Assembly (NCBI RefSeq): GCF_004745865.1
Contig: NZ_SRKZ01000005.1
Coordinates: 423,590-487,589, forward strand
Direction of reading: 5' to 3'
Source of the DNA: Hymenobacter wooponensis
GTDB lineage: Bacteria; Bacteroidota; Bacteroidia; Cytophagales; Hymenobacteraceae
Length of the DNA: 64,000 bases
Part shown: in pieces, positions 8,145 through 16,925 of the stretch
Numbering within the stretch: the stretch's first letter is position 1
Layout: every line of letters starts with the position of its first letter
Notes under the pieces: model-generated
Databases searched by the model: none
What the model was told of the DNA's origin: nothing
Seen by the model: only the letters and a program-made list of their open reading frames with translations
Made by a program: the position numbers and the translations under genes

Positions 8145-8797
8145 TCTTCTGCTTGCTGTAGTGCCTGCTCCAGCCCCTCCACAAAAGTCTCGTAAGGCTG
8201 GTACCCACGGCTAAGCACATAGCCCTGCGACCCTACCCGCAGAATAATAGTTGGGAACCCCTGCACGCCGATGCGCTGAACAGCCACAAACTCCTGTTGT
8301 ACCGCTTCAGCTGTTTCAGGCTGCTGAAAAACCCGCCGGAAATCTTCTGCCGCTAGGCCATAGGATTGAGCCAGCACCTCGTATGTAGCCGAAGTATTCA
8401 AGTCTTGTCCTCGCTCAAACAACGCTAGCTGCACATCGTGCGCGAATGCTACTGCTCTGCCCTGTGCGTCAAGCTGGCGGAATGCGTACAACGCCCTGGC
8501 TGGCGGCTCAGAGTCCTGTACATAGCTTCCCTTCTGGCCTAGCTGCTTGTAGGCCTCTCCAAACCGCACCCCGGTTACCTGCTCCACTTGCTGCAGCGCA
8601 TTTGCTATGTGCTCCCACGATTCGCCGATGGGGCCAACTTCATCCTGCGTAACCATTCCGCCGCTCAACACCGCAAAGGTCACGCGCCCCGCGTACTCCT
8701 GAGTTACACGCTGCATAACTGGGCTCATACCATAGCACCAGCCGCAATAAGCATCGTAGATGTAAAGGATTTCGGGGAGGTCGGGGTGAGGCTGCAT
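8135..8797 (-). CDS. DsbA/FrnE-family thioredoxin-fold protein
   Basis: 220 residues with an N-terminal thioredoxin active site, YCGWCYGMSP, with cysteines at 18 and 21 (CxxC). A helical insertion follows, then the cis-proline loop GVQGFPTIIL (about 180-190). This is the DsbA-like FrnE/2-hydroxychromene-carboxylate isomerase superfamily. There is no signal peptide, so it acts in the cytoplasm, probably as a disulfide oxidoreductase or thiol-stress protein. Transcribed alone, divergent from the T9SS protein gene. The assignment is firm at superfamily level only. Confidence 0.9.
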   Translation of the reverse strand: MQPHPDLPEILYIYDAYCGWCYGMSPVMQRVTQEYAGRVTFAVLSGGMVTQDEVGPIGESWEHIANALQQVEQVTGVRFGEAYKQLGQKGSYVQDSEPPARALYAFRQLDAQGRAVAFAHDVQLALFERGQDLNTSATYEVLAQSYGLAAEDFRRVFQQPETAEAVQQEFVAVQRIGVQGFPTIILRVGSQGYVLSRGYQPYETFVEGLEQALQQAEEEA

Positions 8798-9324
8798 GGC
8801 ACAAAGGTACGTCAGGAATTTTTCGGGTAAGATCCAGCTCTACCGCTTAGAGTGCAGCCATTAAAGCGCTATATAGTTTTTTTATGCTTTCAAAAGGCCT
8901 ACTATTCTATAGGTCACATACCCTCTTCATGAAGTGAATAAGCGTATCTCTTCCTTCAGTTCATACTGGTATTTCTAGTACTTCGGAGGCTTAATATATG
9001 CTTGTTCATTCTTGACTATAATTGAACAAAAACAATATTATTGAATAATATACAAACCCTAGATCTGTACATTGGATGAAAGCAGGAGATTTCGGAATAG
9101 CAAAGATCACACTGAATTTGTATAATTATTTGACTCCATAGTTAAAATATCAACACACTTTTTATCAGTTTTTCTCGTTTCATTAGGACACCTTGCTCAT
9201 CTAAAGGACAACTCATACAATCGACTGAGCGCTCTGGAAATTTGGATATTAATGCAAATCCCTATCTTCGCCGAATCTGTAATTAAATACGAGACAACTG
9301 CACTCAAACATATCTTCTTGCAAC
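8798..9324 (+). other. AT-rich intergenic gap upstream of the secreted protein gene
   Basis: About 530 bases, much more AT-rich than the flanking genes, between two divergent genes. It presumably carries both promoters, but I could not single out a convincing TAnnTTTG element. No long open frame, repeat or RNA structure recognised. Confidence 0.5.
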
Positions 9325-10788
9325 ATGGAAAAAATGTACAGAATAATGGTCCTCATAGTGGGGCTAGTCATCGGAGCATATAATGCATCGCTCGCGGGAT
9401 GCTCCGGGCAGTTTACAATCAACTATTCAGGAGCTACAACCCCTTTATCCTACAATAACGGTACTAATTCATCCCCTGTTACGTATTGCCCTAATGGTCA
9501 GGGCACTGCCACTTTCACCCTGACTGATGGTGATAATAATGGTGGTAGTACAACGCGAATATATGTTGGCACTATTGCTGACAACGGCGGCATTCCTACT
9601 CAAACGCCATTACAAACCGTTACTACTACTCAAGGCGGGTCCGTAACCTTCACTTTAACAGTTGGTTCTTCCGGAGCTACTAACTATACAGTGGTTAACA
9701 CTATAGGTTGTTCAAATGTGAAAGCAGTGTATGTTCAACTTGCACTGAGTCCTTCTTTAAATTTGAGTGCTGCTGTAAATGGCACTGCCGTGACCAGCCC
9801 TATTTGCCCAGGTACCAACGTTACTCTAACAGCCACAGGAGCTAGCTCCGGTGCTACCTATACATTCCGCGATGCAAGCGGAACAATTGTGGGGCAAAAC
9901 GCGACTGGCACCTTGCAAGTAACGCCTACTACCTCTACCACTTATACGGTAACAACCAATACGCCTAACTGCGGCAATTCAACCGTAACTCAGGTAATCA
10001 GCATTAGTGCGAACGAACTTACTGCCTCGGCTTCGCCTGCTAATATTACGACCGGCAACTCCTCGACTCTCACGGTTAATGGTGGCACTGGTACATACCA
10101 ATGGTATGCTAACAGCGGTAACGGTAATGTGTTAATTGCAACTACCACTGACCCCTCCATAAGTGTTACGCCACTGGCTACTACACAATATACAGTACGC
10201 GGAACCACTGCCACAGGCAACTGCGCTGATGATGCTATCACGCGCGTAATCCTGAACGGAAAAACCCTGCCTGTTACCCTCACTAGCTTTTCTGCTTCGC
10301 GCCAATCAAGCAACGTATATGCGAAGTGGGCCACTGCTAATGAACTTAACAACGCCTATTTTGAGGTACAGCGTAGCACTGACAGCAAATCTTTTACAAC
10401 CATCGGTAAAGTAGCTGGCAATGGTACCACTGCTACAGGTGCTTCTTATAGTTTCACTGACAAGAGTCCGTTAGCAGCAACTTCCTATTACCGCCTGCGC
10501 CAAGTTGATACTGATGGTACTTCGTCATACTCTTCCGTAGTTGCTATTTCTAGCGCTGATAAGATTGAGGCGTCTTTCTACCCCAACCCCACCAATAGCC
10601 AGGTAACGTTGCCAGTAGTGAATGGCCTAGTGCAGTACCGCATCTACAACGCAACCGGCCAGAACGTGGCTACTGGGCAGGCTGCTGGCGGCTCAACCGT
10701 TGACATTCAGCACGTGCCCATGGGTGTCTATTTCTTGGAGCTTATTTCCGCTGAAAAGCACAACGTACAGCGCTTTGTGAAGCAATAA
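9325..10788 (+). CDS. Secreted protein with type IX secretion sorting domain
   Basis: 487 residues. A signal peptide (MEKMYRIMVLIVGLVIGAY, cleavage near residue 24) is followed by Thr/Ser/Gly/Asn-rich beta-sandwich repeats with cysteines (about 25-325), then a linker domain (LTSFSASRQSSNVYAKW, about 330-410). The C-terminal T9SS type A sorting domain carries FYPNPTNSQVTLPV, YNATGQNV and MGVYFLEL, ending RFVKQ. Such proteins are exported by Sec, then by T9SS, and released or attached to the cell surface. No catalytic domain is evident, so an adhesive or structural role is likely. Its codon use is more AT-rich than most neighbours. Confidence 0.9.
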   Translation: MEKMYRIMVLIVGLVIGAYNASLAGCSGQFTINYSGATTPLSYNNGTNSSPVTYCPNGQGTATFTLTDGDNNGGSTTRIYVGTIADNGGIPTQTPLQTVTTTQGGSVTFTLTVGSSGATNYTVVNTIGCSNVKAVYVQLALSPSLNLSAAVNGTAVTSPICPGTNVTLTATGASSGATYTFRDASGTIVGQNATGTLQVTPTTSTTYTVTTNTPNCGNSTVTQVISISANELTASASPANITTGNSSTLTVNGGTGTYQWYANSGNGNVLIATTTDPSISVTPLATTQYTVRGTTATGNCADDAITRVILNGKTLPVTLTSFSASRQSSNVYAKWATANELNNAYFEVQRSTDSKSFTTIGKVAGNGTTATGASYSFTDKSPLAATSYYRLRQVDTDGTSSYSSVVAISSADKIEASFYPNPTNSQVTLPVVNGLVQYRIYNATGQNVATGQAAGGSTVDIQHVPMGVYFLELISAEKHNVQRFVKQ

Positions 10789-10809
10789 TATTTTGATCCT
10801 TTTAGGTCA

Positions 10810-10850
10810 CTAAAAAGCCCGCCCTACAACTTGTAGGGCGGGCTTTTTAG
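10810..10850. terminator. Strong bidirectional Rho-independent terminator
   Basis: A perfect 20-base inverted repeat (10810-10829 with 10831-10850) whose core is GCCCGCCCTAC with A-runs and T-runs at the two ends. It serves the secreted-protein gene on the plus strand and rho on the minus strand. It is followed at once by a TGGCCTAG word. Confidence 0.9.
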
Positions 10851-10875
10851 TGGCCTAGAGACTGCTTAAAACAGG

Positions 10876-13134
10876 TTAGCCGTTCATGGCCATCAGGAAC
10901 TCCTCATTGTCACGGGTGCCCTTCATGCGGTCCTTCAGGAACTCCATAGCTTCGGAGGCCGTCATGTCCGACATAAACTTGCGTAGCACCCAGATGCGGT
11001 TCAGTTCGTCCTTGCTCATCAGCAGGTCCTCGCGGCGAGTACCGGAAGCCGGCACGTCGATGGCAGGGAAAATGCGCTTGTTGGCCAGTTTGCGGTCCAG
11101 CTGCAGTTCCATGTTGCCGGTACCTTTGAATTCCTCAAAGATTACCTCGTCCATCTTGGAGCCCGTTTCAATCAGAGCGGTGGCGATGATAGTTAGTGAG
11201 CCGCCATCTTCTACATTACGGGCGGCACCGAAGAAGCGCTTGGGCTTGTGCAAAGCATTAGCATCTACACCACCCGAGAGGATCTTGCCGGAAGCAGGTT
11301 GCACCGTGTTATAGGCCCGGGCTAAACGAGTGATAGAGTCGAGTAGGATAACTACGTCGTGACCACACTCAACCAGGCGCTTGGCCTTCTCCATCGCAAT
11401 GGTGGCAATCTTCACATGGCGGTCAGCGGTTTCATCGAAGGTAGAGCTGAGTACCTCAGCCTTCACTGAGCGAGCCATATCCGTCACTTCTTCCGGGCGT
11501 TCGTCGATGAGCAGAATCATCAGGTATACCTCGGGGTGGTTTTCAGAAATAGCGTTGGCAATTTCTTGAAGCAGCACCGTTTTACCGGTTTTGGGCTGCG
11601 CCACAATCAGCCCCCGCTGGCCCTTACCAATCGGAGCGAACAGGTCGAGAATGCGCGTGCTGTATTGTGCCGACTTGGTCGTAAGCTTTAGGCGCTCCTC
11701 CGCAAACAGTGGCGTCAGGTTGTTGAACGGAATACGGTCGCGAGCTTCTTCTACGGAGCGGCCATTAATACCTTCTACTCCCACTAGCGCAAAGTATTTC
11801 TCGCCTTCGCGTGGGGGCCGGATGGTGCACTTCACCGTATCGCCAGCTTTCAAGCCAAACTGCTTTACCTGCTGCGGCGATACATAGATGTCGTCGGGTG
11901 AAGCCAGGTAATTGTAGAAGGGACTACGCAAGAAGCCATAGCCACCATCGGGCATCATCTCCAGAGTACCATCACCGGGAATAACGATATCGAACTCTTG
12001 ACGAGCGGGGCGTTGCTCCTGAACTTGACGTGCCTCACCGTTCTGACGGGGCTCAATTCCTTGCCGGAGTTCTCCCTGACCTTGGCGCTGCTCAAGGCGC
12101 TCAGCCAAACGCTGCTGGCGCTGCTGCTCACGAGCGGCATAACGCTCTTCACGGCGCTGCTCGCGGCTTTCGCGGCCATCCGGACGCACTACTCCTTCGC
12201 GTAGCGCGCGAGGAGCATCGTTCCGGAATTCCCGGGGCTGATCGTTGCGGCCGTCTTGGCGCAGTTCGCGACCATTCTGGCCTCCTTCCTGACGGTTCTC
12301 ACGGAACTCCCGCCCTTCGCGGCCATCCCGGCTAAAACGCTGTTCGCGGCCATCGCGCAGAGGCGCAGGCGCGGTAGGATCAATGGGGCGTAGTTCGCGG
12401 GGTAAGCTTTGTGGTACAGCAGAAGGAGCGGGTGCACTTGCCACCTCGGCCTCAGCAGGGGCCGTGGCAGGGGGCGCATCAGCTACTACAGCCTCAGGCT
12501 GGGCAAACTCCGCCGTAACGGGGGCACCATTGGCAGCGGGCTGTGGCGTGGGCCGACCATTGCGGTCAGTGCGCTGACGGCGCTCGGGGCGCTGGTAAAT
12601 CTTAATGGGGCGCTCGGTGCCGGTTTCTTCTGAAGCAGGCTGCGGGGCAGTGGCCGGTGCTTCAGTATCGGGTAGCGCAGCCTCATTAGCTTCTGCAGGT
12701 GCCGCGGCTTCAACAGGCGCGGGTGTGATAGCAGGGGCAGGAGCTACTGGGGCTTCAACAGCGGGCGCTTCTGCTACAGCAGCTGGAGCAGCAATTTCTG
12801 GCGCTGTGGCCTCTGGGGCCGGTGCGGCTGCTTTTGCAGCGGGGCGGGCCGGGCGAGCAGGCCGGGGGGCCCGGGCTGGGCGGGCGGGCGGCGTAGCCTC
12901 CGCTACCGCCACCGCCTCTGCGGGCGCCTCGGCGGGGCTATTTGCACTGGCTTTACCAGCCGCTGATTTCACTTTCTTAGGAAGCTTATCTGGCGGCGTA
13001 ATAGCTTGTTGATCTAGAATCTTATAGATAAGATCCTGCTTGCTGAGTTTTTTGAAGTTGCCGACACTTAGCTCTTCTGCAATTTCCTTTAACTCGGACA
13101 GCAGACGGTCCTTCAACTCTTCGATAGTGTACAT
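10876..13134 (-). CDS. rho: Transcription termination factor Rho with large disordered insertion
   Basis: 752 residues against about 420 in E. coli. Residues 1-45 are the N-terminal helical domain. About 50-165 is Ala/Pro-rich, and about 170-375 is rich in Arg, Glu, Gly, Gln and Asn. The conserved Rho core fills 381-752: cold-shock RNA-binding domain with GYGFLRSP, Walker A QPKTGKT (about 513-519), LIDERPEEVTDM, the Walker B-like VVILLDSITRLARAYN, and the R-loop segment GARNVEDGGS. Rho is the hexameric RNA helicase that ends transcription. Disordered insertions here are typical of Bacteroidota, and one has been reported to drive condensate formation in Bacteroides. Its long leader may host autoregulation. 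Confidence 0.97.
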   Translation of the reverse strand: MYTIEELKDRLLSELKEIAEELSVGNFKKLSKQDLIYKILDQQAITPPDKLPKKVKSAAGKASANSPAEAPAEAVAVAEATPPARPARAPRPARPARPAAKAAAPAPEATAPEIAAPAAVAEAPAVEAPVAPAPAITPAPVEAAAPAEANEAALPDTEAPATAPQPASEETGTERPIKIYQRPERRQRTDRNGRPTPQPAANGAPVTAEFAQPEAVVADAPPATAPAEAEVASAPAPSAVPQSLPRELRPIDPTAPAPLRDGREQRFSRDGREGREFRENRQEGGQNGRELRQDGRNDQPREFRNDAPRALREGVVRPDGRESREQRREERYAAREQQRQQRLAERLEQRQGQGELRQGIEPRQNGEARQVQEQRPARQEFDIVIPGDGTLEMMPDGGYGFLRSPFYNYLASPDDIYVSPQQVKQFGLKAGDTVKCTIRPPREGEKYFALVGVEGINGRSVEEARDRIPFNNLTPLFAEERLKLTTKSAQYSTRILDLFAPIGKGQRGLIVAQPKTGKTVLLQEIANAISENHPEVYLMILLIDERPEEVTDMARSVKAEVLSSTFDETADRHVKIATIAMEKAKRLVECGHDVVILLDSITRLARAYNTVQPASGKILSGGVDANALHKPKRFFGAARNVEDGGSLTIIATALIETGSKMDEVIFEEFKGTGNMELQLDRKLANKRIFPAIDVPASGTRREDLLMSKDELNRIWVLRKFMSDMTASEAMEFLKDRMKGTRDNEEFLMAMNG

Positions 13135-13311
13135 ATAAGAAGCTGGGCGAAAAAATCAGGCGGGGCACAAAGCCAAATGAGAGGCAGCACAGGCCATTCC
13201 GGACACAAGGGCAACCGCAGTGCGGCGCGCATTCAACAGGATTCTGGAACGAATACGGAGGGGTAGTAGCGGGGTGGCGCTAAAGACAAAACGGACCGTA
13301 CGCGAGAAAAA

Positions 13312-13319
13312 CAAACTTA
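13312..13319 (-). promoter_or_regulatory. Possible -7 element for rho
   Basis: On the minus strand this reads TAAGTTTG, matching the Bacteroidota -7 consensus TAnnTTTG. No clear TTG is found at the expected upstream distance, so support is weak. Confidence 0.35.
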
Positions 13320-13801
13320 CTGCGGGTCCGGTATCAGCTGCCGGCTTGCTAACGCAATGTTAGCTTAATACGGATGAACTGCCAAATCGGATACGGGAAT
13401 TTTACCTCTCGTTTTCCTTATTATTCAGTAATTGTACGAATCCTGGTAAACCCGGACGAAGTACAACTACATAAAGGCACTGCATACGCGCATTCTGGCA
13501 GTGGCAGCACCGCTTAAAGAGTGGGAGCTTGTATGCTTAACGCCTTGGTTTTTAGAGAAAGTTCACCCTTGTTATAAAACCGACTCCTGCTTAGGCGCTG
13601 CTCATCCCCAGAGCAAGGCCTTTTTGCAGTTCTCACGGAGACGGTTGAGCTTAAAACTCGTGCTGTCTTTTTACCTGGGTAGTACCAATCTCAACAGTAT
13701 TCAATTGCCTAGGAGGTTAACCTCTCAACCCAGCTAGCCGTACCGAGTGGCCTACAGATGGGTTAATCTGATTATTCTGCAACATCTGCGATTCATCTTC
13801 C

Positions 13802-13809
13802 TACTTTTG
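13802..13809 (+). promoter_or_regulatory. Likely -7 promoter element of serS
   Basis: TACTTTTG matches TAnnTTTG exactly and lies 29 bases before the serS ATG. A -33 TTG is not obvious. Confidence 0.5.
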
Positions 13810-13838
13810 CCTCATCTACATCCGCGTTTTCTGCTACT

Positions 13839-15113
13839 ATGCTGCAAGTTTCCGTATTAAAAGAGCACACTGATGCGGTGCTGGCCGGCTTGGCCAAAAA
13901 GCATTATAAGACTGCTGAAGCCGATGTTCAGGCTATTCTGGAGCTGGACCAGCGCCGCCGGCAACTGCAAACTGAGCACGACTCTGCCCAGGCGGAGGCC
14001 AACGAGCTGGCTCGCCAGATTGGCAGCTTGATGAAATCTGGGGATAAGGCCGGCGCAGAAGTTCTGAAGCAGCGCACTGCGGAGCTCAAGCAGCAAACCA
14101 AAGCCCACGCCGACGAGCTGACGCAGGTAGAGTTTGCTTTGCAACAAACCTTATACAAACTCCCCAACCTGCCGCACAGCAGCGTACCTGAAGGCCGCAG
14201 TGCCCAAGACAATGAGGTAGTGCGCGAAGTGGGCGCGCAGCCCCAGCTTGCTGCCGATGCCCTCCCCCACTGGGAGCTCATTAAGAAGTACGATATCATC
14301 GACTTTGAGCTGGGCAATAAAATCACTGGCGCTGGTTTCCCGGTCTATAAAAAACAAGGGGCTCGCCTGCAGCGCGCGCTCATTAACTTCTTCCTCGATG
14401 AGGCTCGCAACGCTGGGTACGATGAGGTGCAGCCGCCTATTCTGGTAAATGAAGCTTCGGGCTACGGCACGGGCCAGCTACCCGACAAAGAAGGTCAGAT
14501 GTACCACGACGCCCAGGACAACCTCTACCTGATTCCGACGGCCGAGGTACCCATCACCAACCTCTACCGCGACGAGATTGTAGCTACTGAGCGCCTACCA
14601 GTGCGCAACGCAGGCTATACGCCGTGCTTCCGCCGCGAGGCGGGCAGCTGGGGCGCTGATGTGCGCGGCCTTAACCGCCTGCACCAGTTCGACAAAGTGG
14701 AGATTGTGCAGATTACGCACCCAGACCAGAGCTACACGCAGCTGGAGGAGATGCTAGGCCACATTGAGGGCTTATTGCAGAAGCTGGAACTGCCTTACCG
14801 CGTGCTACGCCTCTGCGGCGGCGACATGGGTTTCACTTCAGCCCTCACCTACGACCTGGAAGTATGGAGCGCCGCCCAGGGCCGCTGGCTCGAAGTATCG
14901 TCGTGCTCAAACTTTGAAACCTACCAAGCCAACCGCTTAAAGCTGCGCTACCGCGCTGAGAATGGTAAAACGCAGCTTCTACACACGCTCAATGGCTCGG
15001 CGTTGGCCCTGCCCCGCATTGTGGCAGCACTGCTAGAGAACAATCAGACGCCGGAGGGCATCCGTCTGCCGCAAGCACTGCACTCCTACTGCGGTTTTGA
15101 CAAGATAGGATAA
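13839..15113 (+). CDS. serS: Seryl-tRNA synthetase
   Basis: 424 residues, the usual bacterial length. An N-terminal antiparallel coiled-coil arm that contacts the tRNA long variable arm spans about 25-110 (rich in Gln, Glu, Ala and Lys). The class II catalytic core follows, with motif 2 FRREAGSWGADVRGLNRLHQ (about 264-283), the SSCSNFETYQANR segment (about 350) and motif 3 NGSALALPRIVAALLEN (about 384-400). It charges tRNA-Ser in the cytoplasm. Monocistronic, with its own promoter element and a strong terminator. Confidence 0.98.
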   Translation: MLQVSVLKEHTDAVLAGLAKKHYKTAEADVQAILELDQRRRQLQTEHDSAQAEANELARQIGSLMKSGDKAGAEVLKQRTAELKQQTKAHADELTQVEFALQQTLYKLPNLPHSSVPEGRSAQDNEVVREVGAQPQLAADALPHWELIKKYDIIDFELGNKITGAGFPVYKKQGARLQRALINFFLDEARNAGYDEVQPPILVNEASGYGTGQLPDKEGQMYHDAQDNLYLIPTAEVPITNLYRDEIVATERLPVRNAGYTPCFRREAGSWGADVRGLNRLHQFDKVEIVQITHPDQSYTQLEEMLGHIEGLLQKLELPYRVLRLCGGDMGFTSALTYDLEVWSAAQGRWLEVSSCSNFETYQANRLKLRYRAENGKTQLLHTLNGSALALPRIVAALLENNQTPEGIRLPQALHSYCGFDKIG

Positions 15114-15145
15114 TGAGACTGGCCTAGGCCACCTAAGAATCTAGA

Positions 15146-15176
15146 AAAGGCCTTCGTATTCCAGACGAAGGCCTTT
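15146..15176 (+). terminator. Rho-independent terminator of serS
   Basis: 12-base stem AAAGGCCTTCGT paired with its complement at 15165-15176, 7-base loop, followed by a T-rich run. It lies 33 bases after the serS stop. Confidence 0.85.
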
Positions 15177-15252
15177 CTTTTTGCTAGTAGCAAAAGAGCT
15201 TACTTCCTTCTACGGCACTTGCTTCCAAATTAGAAGAGCTGATGTCCCGCTT

Positions 15253-15525
15253 TTAATACTCGGCCATTTGCTCATCCACGTAACACCAAGCCCACTGCTC
15301 ACCGGGCTCCGCGGAAGTAATAACAGGGTGCTGGGAGGCATGAAAGTGTTTGGTGGCGTGCTTGTTCTTGGATTGGTCGCAGCAGCCGACGTGTCCGCAG
15401 GCTTGGCAGACGCGCAAATGGACCCAGGTATCGCCCAGCGCTACGCACTCGGGGCAGAGGTGGTCGGCGGGGGCAGGCAGCAAGGTTTCAATGGATTGCA
15501 GATGCGAGCAAAGAGCCATATGCAC
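15253..15525 (-). CDS. UBP-type zinc finger protein
   Basis: 90 residues forming essentially one UBP-type zinc finger. Candidate ligands are CSHL, CPECVALG, CQACGHVGCCDQS and the histidine cluster NKHATKHFHASQHPV. In eukaryotes this domain binds the C-terminus of free ubiquitin; in bacteria, stand-alone copies are common in Bacteroidota and Actinobacteria and have no settled role. It follows an OsmC gene after 19 bases on the same strand, so the pair is probably co-transcribed. Confidence 0.9.
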   Translation of the reverse strand: MHMALCSHLQSIETLLPAPADHLCPECVALGDTWVHLRVCQACGHVGCCDQSKNKHATKHFHASQHPVITSAEPGEQWAWCYVDEQMAEY

Positions 15526-15544
15526 GTGGGTAAGATGGATGAAA

Positions 15545-16006
15545 CTAAGCAGTTACTACGGTAGTAAACACTCGGAAGGAGCCGCTCGTCAGCGCTTTCT
15601 GCACGGGGCATTTATCGGCAATAATGTGCAGGCGTTGGAGCTGATCCGGCGTAAGTGGGCCTAATAAACGTAACTCCTTGCGTATTTCCTCCAATGTTTC
15701 GCCCGGCGATTCACATTTATCGCAATCCTGGCGATGCACCCGCGCGTGGCTGAGGCGCACTTCAATAGCTTCTAGCGGCCATTTTTTCTGGTTAGCGTAG
15801 AGGCGTAGAGTGATGGCAGTACAGGCCCCCAAGGCAGAGAGCAGCATATCATAGGGCGTGGGGCCACGGTCTAGGCCACCTACCGCTACGGGCTCATCCA
15901 CAAAGAAGGTGTGCATTCCGGCCTGCACATCGGCTAGCAGAGCCTCAGCACCTACTCGTACTACTACTGCGGTATTAGGTATCTCAGACATCGGCATATG
16001 CAGCAT
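15545..16006 (-). CDS. OsmC-family peroxide-resistance protein
   Basis: About 150 residues. Three closely spaced ATGs (16006, 15997 and 15991) are possible starts, the last giving MSEIPNTAVVVRV, the best-looking N-terminus. OsmC hallmarks are the first redox cysteine in SALGACTAITLRLYA, the second in DKCPVQKAL, and TPYDMLLSALGA between. OsmC/Ohr proteins reduce organic hydroperoxides using a cysteine pair in the cytoplasm. Followed by the zinc-finger gene in the same transcript. Confidence 0.93.
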   Translation of the reverse strand: MLHMPMSEIPNTAVVVRVGAEALLADVQAGMHTFFVDEPVAVGGLDRGPTPYDMLLSALGACTAITLRLYANQKKWPLEAIEVRLSHARVHRQDCDKCESPGETLEEIRKELRLLGPLTPDQLQRLHIIADKCPVQKALTSGSFRVFTTVVTA

Positions 16007-16053
16007 TAAAAACGTACATAGCCTACGAAGTGCCTGTTGGGTACGTTGTCAGC

Positions 16054-16108
16054 TCAACAAGAAAAAGGCCGCTTCTGCATATAGCAGAAGCGGCCTTTTT
16101 CTTGTTGA
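16054..16108. terminator. 25-base-pair perfect inverted-repeat terminator
   Basis: Arms 16054-16078 and 16084-16108 are exact reverse complements around a five-base loop. The GC core AAGGCCGCTTCTGC is flanked by A-runs and T-runs. It terminates the lipoprotein gene at 16139-16792 before the OsmC gene. Confidence 0.9.
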
Positions 16109-16138
16109 AATCTGTGGAGCTGGTCAGGCAGGCCTACA

Positions 16139-16792
16139 CTAGGATTTTGGGGTATAAGGAAATTTCTTGGAGGCATTCCGCATCAGCACGTTTACCATGC
16201 CGTCGGTAGAGCTACCAACCGAGCCAGAGGCCACGTAGTCGTACTTCCACAGCAGCTTTCCTGCATCAGACTCGTGAATGTTTACCGTGATATTCGCTTG
16301 ATTTGTGGCACCCCAAGCACCTACCAACAGGCCTACGGCTACGGCTGCGCCATCACTCATTGGCTTGCTGGTGCGCACGCTGGTAGTAAGAACGGCATCA
16401 ACACCCAGAATTTTAGCCAACTCCTGAGGAGAGTGGCTCCGCAATTCTGAGTACGGGATGCCGCTTTCCCGCAGGAGGGAATTCGTTTTCATTACATCTT
16501 GGAACTGCACAGTGTACCCACGCTGGGTAGTGCGACGCAGCAACCACGCGTAGATCTTTTCCTGGAAATCAACACCGCTTTGCTGCTCCAGATTATGGAC
16601 TTGCTCAGCTGTTGTATGACGAGCCTGATTAGGACGCATCTGCATAGTTACGGCAGCCGGCAAAATGGCAACCGTCTTATGCTTGGGAGCATAGGTCCTG
16701 AAATCTTGAGCCAAATAAATACTTGGTCCGCAGGCAGTCAGCCATACGGTCATTAGGGCACAGGCAAAAACCCGCAGAGTAGAAAATCGCAT
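16139..16792 (-). CDS. Hypothetical lipoprotein
   Basis: 217 residues from the ATG at 16792 (MRFSTLRVFACALMTVWL), with lipobox LTAC, cysteine about residue 21. The open frame extends 18 codons further, but the lipoprotein signal fixes this start. The mature part carries KTVAILPAAVTMQ, an ILGVDAVLTTSVRTSKP segment and a C-terminal beta region (NITVNIHESDAGKLLWKYDY). This recalls periplasmic lipoproteins with a CsgG/GNA1162-like fold, but I cannot name the family. Probably an outer-membrane-associated lipoprotein. Monocistronic. Confidence 0.8.
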   Translation of the reverse strand: MRFSTLRVFACALMTVWLTACGPSIYLAQDFRTYAPKHKTVAILPAAVTMQMRPNQARHTTAEQVHNLEQQSGVDFQEKIYAWLLRRTTQRGYTVQFQDVMKTNSLLRESGIPYSELRSHSPQELAKILGVDAVLTTSVRTSKPMSDGAAVAVGLLVGAWGATNQANITVNIHESDAGKLLWKYDYVASGSVGSSTDGMVNVLMRNASKKFPYTPKS

Positions 16793-16925
16793 AGAACGCG
16801 TAGTAGAAATGAATGTTATAGGATTTATCCGACCAAATCCCGGCAATTCTACGATTTCTACTGGACATTTTTATGCACCTCTCTTAATAGCGCAACAATT
16901 TATTGTCCTATACGTAGCGAGCAGC

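Larger units (their letters stand above)
13135..13838. other. Long intergenic region between rho and serS
   Basis: About 700 bases between divergent genes. The serS-proximal part holds TACTTTTG at 13802. The rho-proximal part holds TAAGTTTG on the minus strand at 13312-13319, which would give rho a leader of about 170 bases. An open frame at 13501-13737 is not protein-like and was rejected. No RNA gene recognised. Confidence 0.5.

Noticed and set aside
13501..13737. 78-codon open frame upstream of serS
   Set aside because: Composition is not protein-like, there is no start context, and it lies in a non-coding stretch; no recognisable domain.
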